A model generated the notes under the pieces. It saw only the letters and a list, made by a program, of their open reading frames with translations. It was not told where the DNA came from and made no database searches. From CATQHD01 sp965202675 (lineage in GTDB: Bacteria > Actinomycetota > Acidimicrobiia > Spongiisociales > Spongiisociaceae), in the NCBI GenBank assembly GCA_965202675.1, contig OZ241842.1, positions 1,674,001 through 1,738,000 of the forward strand: 64,000 nucleotides of DNA, given 5' to 3'. Positions 39,181 to 45,609 of the stretch are shown here, piece by piece. A program made the translations under genes and the position numbers. Numbering within the stretch: the first letter of the stretch is position 1; every line of letters begins with the position of its first letter.

Positions 39181-40335
39181 ATGACACAGAAGCAGAATCG
39201 GGCAGGCAGGTACGTCAGCCAACCCGACGGCTACCGGGCTTTCGTTCCCGAACCCCTGCCGCCGAAACCCCCGATCGAGCTTCGGGGCGAGCTTCAGGGT
39301 GTTCTTTCGGAGGCCGACCGCGCCCTCGGGCGGCTCGACGGCTCCGTCGACACTCTGCCCTATCCCGACCTCTTCATCGCCATGTATGTCCGCAAGGAGG
39401 CCGTACTCTCCAGCCAGATCGAAGGAACCCAGAGCTCGCTGCAGGACGTGCTCGCCGCCGAAGCCGAAATTGTCCGGCCCGGCCGGCCGCCGGATGTCGA
39501 TGAGGTGTTCAACTACGTACGCGCCATGCACCGCGGCCTCCATCGCTTGGAAGAGCTGCCCCTGTCCATCCGGCTCCTCCGAGAAATCCATGCCGAGCTG
39601 CTGAGCGGCGTTCGCGGGCATGACAGGATGCCGGGAGAGTTGCGCACAACGCAGAACTGGATCGGGCCCAAAGGTGCACCATTGTCCGATGCCGTCTTCG
39701 TTCCTCCTCCCCCCCATGAGGTTTCGGATGCGCTGAGCCGGTTGGAGCGCTTCATACATGACGGGCCGCCTCTGCCGCTGTTGATCAAAGTAGGGCTTGT
39801 CCACTCCCAGTTCGAGACGATTCACCCCTTCTTGGACGGCAACGGCCGGCTGGGACGCCTGCTCATAACCTTCATGCTCTGCGAACAGGGCGCTCTGCGG
39901 AAGCCCGTGCTCTATCTGTCATATTTTTTCAAACAACATCGCCAGGAGTACTACGACCGCCTGCAAGCCGTCCGGGACCGCGGTTCCTGGGAAGAATGGC
40001 TGACCTTTTTTCTGAGGGGTGTCAGAGAGGTCAGCCTGCAGGCTGCGGACACCGCCCGCGAGATTCTCGTATTGAGGGAAAACCACCGGCAGATCATCAC
40101 AGAACACCTGGGCCGTTCCGCCGGCAACGGCATGCGCGTGCTTGAGAGCCTATACCGCAACCCGTACGTTTCGGTGGGCGCGGTCCAAGAAACAATCAAA
40201 ACGACATATCCAGCTGCCAACAACCTGGTCACTCGGCTGGTGGAGCACGGCATCCTCCACGAGGTCACCGGCCAAAAACGTAACCGCCTCTTTCTATACC
40301 GAGACTACGTCGATCTCTTCGAAAAGGTCGAGTAG
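39181..40335 (+). CDS. Fic-domain AMP-transferase with N-terminal inhibitory helix and C-terminal winged helix
   Basis: 384 residues from ATG 39181 (GAGGAAGG ten bases upstream). A GTG at 39127 overlaps the TATAGT box and is less likely. The inhibitory motif SSQIEGTQSS, with the Glu that blocks ATP, lies near residue 80, making this a class II Fic. The Fic_N region is YPDLFIAMYVRKEAVL. The catalytic loop HPFLDGNGRLGR begins at His215 and is complete, so the enzyme should transfer AMP to a hydroxyl side chain. The C-terminus (about 315-380) looks like a winged helix, as in Fic proteins that also regulate transcription. It is preceded by the 41-bp satellite and followed by a leader ORF and an XRE-ImmA gene. 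Confidence 0.94.
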   Translation: MTQKQNRAGRYVSQPDGYRAFVPEPLPPKPPIELRGELQGVLSEADRALGRLDGSVDTLPYPDLFIAMYVRKEAVLSSQIEGTQSSLQDVLAAEAEIVRPGRPPDVDEVFNYVRAMHRGLHRLEELPLSIRLLREIHAELLSGVRGHDRMPGELRTTQNWIGPKGAPLSDAVFVPPPPHEVSDALSRLERFIHDGPPLPLLIKVGLVHSQFETIHPFLDGNGRLGRLLITFMLCEQGALRKPVLYLSYFFKQHRQEYYDRLQAVRDRGSWEEWLTFFLRGVREVSLQAADTAREILVLRENHRQIITEHLGRSAGNGMRVLESLYRNPYVSVGAVQETIKTTYPAANNLVTRLVEHGILHEVTGQKRNRLFLYRDYVDLFEKVE

Positions 40336-40378
40336 GAACCGAACGGACGAACGACCCTACGAAAAAGGAAGAAGCAAA

Positions 40379-40453
40379 ATGAGACAGACGCCGCCGTTGC
40401 CGGGCAGTTTATCCGCAGAGGGTGAAACAGGGGGTGCGGAGACGGGCGGGTAG
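40379..40453 (+). CDS. 24-residue leader ORF ahead of the XRE-ImmA gene
   Basis: ATG with AAAAAGGAAG upstream encodes MRQTPPLPGSLSAEGETGGA plus four residues and stops at TAG 40451-40453. That stop is in frame with, and three bases before, the TTG start of the next gene. It may be a translational-coupling leader, or the true original start of the next gene interrupted by an amber codon. Confidence 0.5.
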   Translation: MRQTPPLPGSLSAEGETGGAETGG

Positions 40454-40456
40454 CCG

Positions 40457-41503
40457 TTGTTGGGTGAAGCTGTCCGCACCGCGCGAATCGCAGCCGGATT
40501 GACCCAGGAGCAGCTGTCCGAACAAGCCGGGATCACCCAAGCCGCTCTCTCGCGTTACGAAAACGGTATGCGGCAACCGGACGAGCAGGCGCTGGAACAG
40601 ATGGCGGGGGTGTTGGGGGTGACCGGCCAGCTGCTGCGCCGGGCAGGTTCGATCGAAGGGTCGGCGGCGGTGGACGCCCATATGCGGAGAAGGGCAACCG
40701 CCCCGGCCAAGGCCTGGCGGAGGGTCGAGGCGCAACTCAACATATTGCGCGTCCATCTGAATCAGCTGTTGGAGGCGATCGATTTCGACCCCCCCAATAC
40801 GGCGCCGTCGCTCGACCCGATGGATTATCCGCCTGCTGACGCGGCGGCGCTCACCCGCGCCAAGTGGCGGATGACGATAGGTCCGGTGCGGAGCATTACC
40901 GGGTGGATGGAAGCGGCCGGGTGCCTGGTTATGGAGTGGGACTTCGGCACGCCCCGCATCGACGGAATGTCGCAGTGGGTAGACGATCATCCCGTGTTGG
41001 CTGTCAACTCCCGAATGCCCACCGACCGCAAACGCCTCACCCTTGCCCACGAGCTGGGCCATATCGTCATGCATTCGGAACCGGTGCACCTCGACAAGGC
41101 GATGGAGCAGGAGGCGACGGATTTCGCCGCCGAGTTCCTGATGCCCGCCGCGGCGATCGGGCCGGAACTGCACAACCTGACCCTGGGGCGGCTCGGCGAC
41201 CTGAAGCGCAAATGGATGGTTTCCATGGCCGCCCTGATAGAACGGGCGCACAAACTGGAGACGATCACCCCAGCCAAGCGGACATCCCTCTACAAGATGC
41301 TCAGCGCCAAGGGCTGGCGCAGGCGCGAGCCCCTCGGAGAACAGCTGCCGCCGGAACAACCCCGAATCCCCGCCCTGATCGTCGAACAGCTGCACCGGCT
41401 CGGCTACACAACCGGCCGGATAGCCGGATTGGGCGGCTTTGCCGACGCCGAACGGGCGGCGGAGGTGCTGCCGCTCGCCCGAGGACTGCGGGTGGTGCGG
41501 TAA
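40457..41503 (+). CDS. XRE-family regulator fused to ImmA/IrrE metallopeptidase
   Basis: 348 residues from TTG 40457 (TTG 40460 is also possible), the only starts after the in-frame TAG. Residues 3-58 are an XRE helix-turn-helix (AVRTARIAAGLTQEQLSEQA, ITQAALSRYENG). After a spacer comes the ImmA peptidase domain with zinc motif HELGH at His198 and EQEATDFAAEFLMP, which supplies the third ligand. Such proteins cleave or sense partner repressors in mobile elements, toxin-antitoxin loci and stress responses. No strong ribosome site precedes the TTG, so translation probably depends on the leader ORF. Its neighbour is a Fic protein, so a regulatory pair is plausible but not shown. Confidence 0.88.
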   Translation: MLGEAVRTARIAAGLTQEQLSEQAGITQAALSRYENGMRQPDEQALEQMAGVLGVTGQLLRRAGSIEGSAAVDAHMRRRATAPAKAWRRVEAQLNILRVHLNQLLEAIDFDPPNTAPSLDPMDYPPADAAALTRAKWRMTIGPVRSITGWMEAAGCLVMEWDFGTPRIDGMSQWVDDHPVLAVNSRMPTDRKRLTLAHELGHIVMHSEPVHLDKAMEQEATDFAAEFLMPAAAIGPELHNLTLGRLGDLKRKWMVSMAALIERAHKLETITPAKRTSLYKMLSAKGWRRREPLGEQLPPEQPRIPALIVEQLHRLGYTTGRIAGLGGFADAERAAEVLPLARGLRVVR

Positions 41504-41562
41504 ACAAGCGTCCGATTACGGCAAACGGCTCTACTCAACCGGCTTGGGCGGCGGTCCGGCCG

Positions 41563-42984
41563 TTACGGCGGGCCGAGGATGTCCCGGATGACGGCCGATG
41601 CCGCTCCGGCGCCGCACATGCCGTGTACGCCGGGGCCGGGCGGCGCGGCGGCCGAACACAGGTACACCCCGGGGATCCCGGTCCGGTAGGGGTTCAGCAG
41701 CGGACCGGGGCGGCCCAGCATCCGGCGGATGGTGTGGGGGCCGGAGGAGATGTCGCCTTCCCGGTAGTTGGGGTTGTAGGCCTCGAAATCCCGCGGGGCG
41801 GTGACGCGGGAAGCCAGCACCAGGTCCCGGAAACCGGGGGCGAAACGCTCGATCTGCGACTCCACCCGTTCCTTCATCGGCCCGCCGAATCCGGGGGGGA
41901 CGTGGGTGTAGACCCAGGCGGTGTGCTTGCCGGGCGGGGCCCGGGTCGGGTCGAAGAGGCTCTGCTGGCCGACCAGCGCGAAGGGCCGGCCGGGAACGGC
42001 GCCCGCTTCGACCGCCCGCAGGGCCGCCGCCGTCTCCCGGTAGTCGCCGCCGACATGGACCACCCCGGCGCGGGTGCATTCCGGGGCGGTCCAGGGGATG
42101 GGGCCGTCCAGTGCGTAGTCGATCTTGTAGGCGGCCGCGCCCCGGCGGCGCCGGGCGATCCGGCGCCGGGCCGATGCAGGGAGCCGATCCCCGTACACCT
42201 CTGCCAGGGCGGCGGGATGGGTGTCGAACAGCACCACTCGGGCGGGCGGCAGATCGCCGGGCCGCCGCACCGGAAAGCCCAGCCGGACTTCCCCGCCCAG
42301 CGACTCCAGACGGGAGGCCAGCGCCCCGGTGATGGCCGAAGACCCGCCCTCCGCCAACGGCCAGCCCCCCACATGGGCCAGGGCGCCCAGGACCAGACCG
42401 ACCCCCGCCGTTGCCGGTGACCGGAGGGGGCGCATCGCATGGGCGGCCAACCCGGCGAACAGGGCCCGGGCGGGCCCGGAGCGGAATCGTTTTGCGAAGG
42501 CCGAAGCGGGCAACAGGCCGGCGGCGAGGGCGGGCGGCGGGAAGGGCCTTTCCAACAGGGGTTTCATCAAGGCCGGAGCCAGGGCGCCCCAATCCTCGGC
42601 GATCCTCCTGACGGAACGGCGCCAGGCCTCCCCGTCCCGGCCGAGGCGGGCGCAGGTCGCATCGAGTGACTGCCGCAGCGCCGCCGCCCGCCCGCCGCCC
42701 AGCGGATGCGCCACCGGTATCTCGGGAGAAATCCAACGGACCCCCAGCTGCTCCAGGGGGAGCCGGCCGAAGAACGGGGAGGCCGCCCCCAGCGGGTGGA
42801 AGGCCGAGCATACGTCGTGGCGGAAACCGGGCAGGGTGAGCTCTCGGGTTCGGGCGCCGCCGCCGACGGCGGCGCTTCCTTCCAGCACCAGCACCCGGAG
42901 TCCGCGTTCGGCCAGCGCGACCGCCGCCGCCAGCCCGTTGGGCCCCGACCCTACGACCGCCGCGTCGTAGGTGTAGGAAGCCAC
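41563..42984 (-). CDS. NAD(P)/FAD-dependent oxidoreductase of the phytoene-desaturase / carotenoid-isomerase-like family
   Basis: 473 residues. The N-terminal FAD site is AAVVGSGPNGLAAAVALAER (about 8-27), followed by VLEGSAAVGGGARTRELTLP, the family signature after the Rossmann fold. The C-terminal flavin contact is PGVYLCSAAAPPGPGVHGMC. Members desaturate or isomerise carotenoids or related polyenes, and many are uncharacterised. No other carotenoid gene is nearby. It starts 17 bp after nhaA on the same strand, so the two may be co-transcribed. Confidence 0.88.
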   Translation of the reverse strand: MASYTYDAAVVGSGPNGLAAAVALAERGLRVLVLEGSAAVGGGARTRELTLPGFRHDVCSAFHPLGAASPFFGRLPLEQLGVRWISPEIPVAHPLGGGRAAALRQSLDATCARLGRDGEAWRRSVRRIAEDWGALAPALMKPLLERPFPPPALAAGLLPASAFAKRFRSGPARALFAGLAAHAMRPLRSPATAGVGLVLGALAHVGGWPLAEGGSSAITGALASRLESLGGEVRLGFPVRRPGDLPPARVVLFDTHPAALAEVYGDRLPASARRRIARRRRGAAAYKIDYALDGPIPWTAPECTRAGVVHVGGDYRETAAALRAVEAGAVPGRPFALVGQQSLFDPTRAPPGKHTAWVYTHVPPGFGGPMKERVESQIERFAPGFRDLVLASRVTAPRDFEAYNPNYREGDISSGPHTIRRMLGRPGPLLNPYRTGIPGVYLCSAAAPPGPGVHGMCGAGAASAVIRDILGPP

Positions 42985-43001
42985 CGTTCAGCCTGCGGCG
43001 C

Positions 43002-44471
43002 CTACCCCGGCGAAGGCGTACTGCGGTCGGGGATCCGCACCGTTCGCAACACCAGATAACCCATGGCGCCGGCCAGGATCGACCCGGCGAAGATGCCTAT
43101 CTTGGCCAGATCTATCGGGGACGCGACCGCACCGGCGGCGTGGACATAGGCCAGCTCGGCAATGAACAGAGCCACGGTGAAGCCCACGCCCGACAGCAGA
43201 CCGATGCCGATCATGTGGCGCCAACCCACTCCGCTGGGCAGGCGGGCCATGCCGAACCTGACCATCACCCAGCCGAATCCGGCCACCCCCACTGTTTTGC
43301 CGGCCACCAAGCCGATCATCACACCCAGCGTCACGCTCGAGGCCGCAGCTTCCACGGGGTCTATCCCGGCCAGCTTGACGCCGGAGTTGGCCAGAGCGAA
43401 AATCGGCAGGATCAGGAAGGAACTCCAGTTGTAGAGCAGGTGCTCGAGGCGGGTCAGCGGAGCGATCGACTCCCTGGCTATATCGGACATCAACCGAGCC
43501 TGGTGATCGACCTTTTCCTGGAAACTGGGGTCGGGGGGTGCGACCCGATCCAGCTGCCGAAGCCGCTCGAGGGTCTGCCTCCACTTGTCGGGGTCCACCC
43601 CCTCGGGCGGGGTGGAGAGCAGCTCGATCTCCCGCAGGTGCTCGATGGTGCGCTGGGCGGCGCGGTCGAACTCCGCCGCTCCATAGAGGGGGCGGGAGGG
43701 AACGATGAAGGCGAGGATTACCCCGGCGATGGTGGCGTGCACCCCCGACTCGTGAAACCCGTACCAGGCGATTGCCGCCAAGGGCAGATAAAAGACATTG
43801 GAGCGGATGTTGACCCGCGTTGCGACCGCCGCCGCCGCCAGCGCCCCTATCCCCAGCACCAGATAGCCGATGTGCAGCTCGGCCGTGTAGAAGACGGCGA
43901 TGACCAGCAGGGCCCCGATGTCGTCCACGATGGCCACCGCCAGCAGGAAGAGCCGCGCCCCGACCGGCGCCCGGCGGCCCAGCAGGGTGAGGATGCCGAG
44001 CGAGAAGGCTATATCGGTGGCCATCGGGATCCCCCAACCCCGCAGGAGGGCCGGGTCGCCGCTGTTGAATCCGGCGAAGATGAGCCCCGGCAGGGCCATG
44101 CCCCCCAGGGCGGCCACCACCGGCAGGAGCGCCTTTCGGGGGTCGCGCAGCTCGCCCATGACCAGCGCCCGCTTGATCTCGAGGCCCATGACGAAGAAAA
44201 AGACGGTCATCAGCCCGTCGTTGACCACCTTCTTCAGGCTCTCCTCGAAGTGGACCGGGCCGATGGAGATGTCCAGGTAGGTGCCCTGCCAGAAGTCCAG
44301 GTAGGAGTTGCCGAATATCGGGATGTTCTCCCAGAGCATGGCGATGACCGCCGCCGCCACCAGCACCACCCCCGAAGCGGCCGATATCTGTGTGAGGCGC
44401 AGGGCGGGGCGGACGAACTTGGTAGGGATGAACCGGTCGGACGCGATCCAGGTCTTGCGCTCGTAGCTCAT
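43002..44471 (-). CDS. nhaA: Na+/H+ antiporter NhaA
   Basis: 489 residues, longer than the usual 390-440. Core signatures are FFFVMGLEIKRALVMGELRD, MATDIAFSLGILTLLG and LFLLAVAIVDDIGALLVIAVF, where the paired Asp of VDD exchange Na+ for protons. About ten to twelve hydrophobic helices are visible. A soluble insertion of about 75 residues (near 275-350) lies between helices; it is rich in charged residues and accounts for the extra length. It maintains pH and sodium balance at the membrane. There is no Shine-Dalgarno before the ATG; TAAACT lies seven bases upstream, so a leaderless message is possible. Confidence 0.95.
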   Translation of the reverse strand: MSYERKTWIASDRFIPTKFVRPALRLTQISAASGVVLVAAAVIAMLWENIPIFGNSYLDFWQGTYLDISIGPVHFEESLKKVVNDGLMTVFFFVMGLEIKRALVMGELRDPRKALLPVVAALGGMALPGLIFAGFNSGDPALLRGWGIPMATDIAFSLGILTLLGRRAPVGARLFLLAVAIVDDIGALLVIAVFYTAELHIGYLVLGIGALAAAAVATRVNIRSNVFYLPLAAIAWYGFHESGVHATIAGVILAFIVPSRPLYGAAEFDRAAQRTIEHLREIELLSTPPEGVDPDKWRQTLERLRQLDRVAPPDPSFQEKVDHQARLMSDIARESIAPLTRLEHLLYNWSSFLILPIFALANSGVKLAGIDPVEAAASSVTLGVMIGLVAGKTVGVAGFGWVMVRFGMARLPSGVGWRHMIGIGLLSGVGFTVALFIAELAYVHAAGAVASPIDLAKIGIFAGSILAGAMGYLVLRTVRIPDRSTPSPG

Positions 44472-44608
44472 GGGGGGAAGTTTAGCGAAACCGCGCGGGC
44501 GGCCCCGACGGCGCAGGTTGAGGTAAATCGGCCGGGGCGCCCGCTCCGTCTCGCGGCCGGCCTTTTCCGATTGTCTGTTGTTGCCTGCGCCCGGCTATCG
44601 TTGCCTTC

Positions 44609-45007
44609 ATGGCCAGACTCGTCCAAACGCGGGCATTGCGTTTGCTGCTGATGGGACTGGGCTGGTTGTTCGTAGGAATCGGGTTCGCAGGCATCGCCCT
44701 CCCGCTCGTCCCCACCACCGGGCCCATCCTGCTGGCGGCCTTCCTGTTCTCAGTGTCCTCGGTGCGGTTCGACCGCTGGCTGTCCGAACACCGCATCTTC
44801 GGCCCCATCGTGACGGACTGGCGGGCCGGGCGGGGATTCACGGTGCGGCTCAAGGCGTGGGCGGTGGCGGCCATCGCCCTGACCTTCTCGGTGACCATAG
44901 CCTTTGGTGTAGACCTGACGTGGGCCCGCATCATGCTGGCGGCGCTGGCGGCGGGGCTGGTCGCCTACATCCTCCGGCTGCCCACCAAGCAGGCCGGTGT
45001 CCGCTGA
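44609..45007 (+). CDS. DUF454 / YbaN-family inner-membrane protein
   Basis: 132 residues. It has LLLMGLGWLFVGIGFAGIAL, PLVPTTGPILLAAFLFS, a short cytosolic stretch (FDRWLSEHRIFGPIVTDWR) and two more membrane helices. The LP-P-TGP-LL core and the W-L--H--FG motif are diagnostic of DUF454. Function is unknown. It is divergent from nhaA across a 137-bp gap. Confidence 0.9.
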   Translation: MARLVQTRALRLLLMGLGWLFVGIGFAGIALPLVPTTGPILLAAFLFSVSSVRFDRWLSEHRIFGPIVTDWRAGRGFTVRLKAWAVAAIALTFSVTIAFGVDLTWARIMLAALAAGLVAYILRLPTKQAGVR

Positions 45008-45020
45008 TACTTCGTCAAAT

Positions 45021-45437
45021 CACGGAATGACAAAAAAATCGAGTCAGATCCCCCGCAAGGGTATTGACGATGTCGCACCGATGCTGTATTAATGAAGGTG
45101 CCGCAAGCACCTCCGGTCGGCTGGCGCCGCAGACCGTGACAGGGATCATCTTCCGAACGCGACCTGCCGGGTACTGACCGAACGCGTCCGGAAACTCGGT
45201 GGAGGCGGTGGGGGCCGGGCCCGCGAAGCGGGGCGAGGGGGCGGGGTTTTTCGCGTTCTTGCCGGGGTCCGGGGTGGGACAGGGGGCTTGACCAGGGGGT
45301 CCGCAGGGTTTGAGCTTACGCGGTGTTTGGTGTTTGCCTGTAAAGGCGTCAGGGTGTAATAGGATTCACGGATAGGGATGCCTTTGCCGTTCCGTCGGCG
45401 GGCGCGGCGCCCCCCCGGCCGAATGGGGTCAACCGGC
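45021..45437 (+). repeat. Dispersed intergenic repeat, copy D
   Basis: Starts 14 bp after the DUF454 stop with GGAATGACAAAAAAATC. It keeps a promoter-like pair, CACCTCC (45108-45114), GGGATCATCTTCCGAACG, GGTACTGACCGAACGCG and the GCGAAGC core with GGGTTTTTCGCG. The hairpin after CACCTCC keeps the outer CGGTC and GACCG arms but has a different inner stem (GGC-TGGC-GCC). The tail contains GGATAGGGATGCCTTTGCCG. No gene is seen in 45,008-45,609 apart from this repeat and the palindrome at 45,545. Confidence 0.8.
45064..45092 (+). promoter_or_regulatory. Promoter-like pair in dispersed repeat copy D
   Basis: TTGACG, a 17-bp spacer, TATTAA. Both hexamers differ slightly from the other copies but spacing is the same, and the -10 moved from GATAAT to another promoter-like hexamer. 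Confidence 0.5.
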
Positions 45438-45544
45438 TACTACTCTGCCCCTTGAGGGCCTCCCTTGAATCGCGGATGCTTTTCACCCCACGACTCAATC
45501 AGGCAGGCCCTCACCAACCAGGCATCCCCCTCCCGGAGCCGAAA

Positions 45545-45570
45545 GCGGGTTCATCCGCGGATGAACCCGC
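45545..45570. terminator. Probable terminator of the ABC exporter operon
   Basis: Perfect 26-bp palindrome: GCGGGTTCATCC and GGATGAACCCGC around a central GC. It lies 40 bp past the permease stop. On the minus strand it is followed by only a short TTTC, on the plus strand by AAAAC, so efficiency is uncertain. Confidence 0.55.
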
Positions 45571-45609
45571 CGCCAAAACTGTCAACCGCGTCCATGGGAG
45601 TACATCCAA

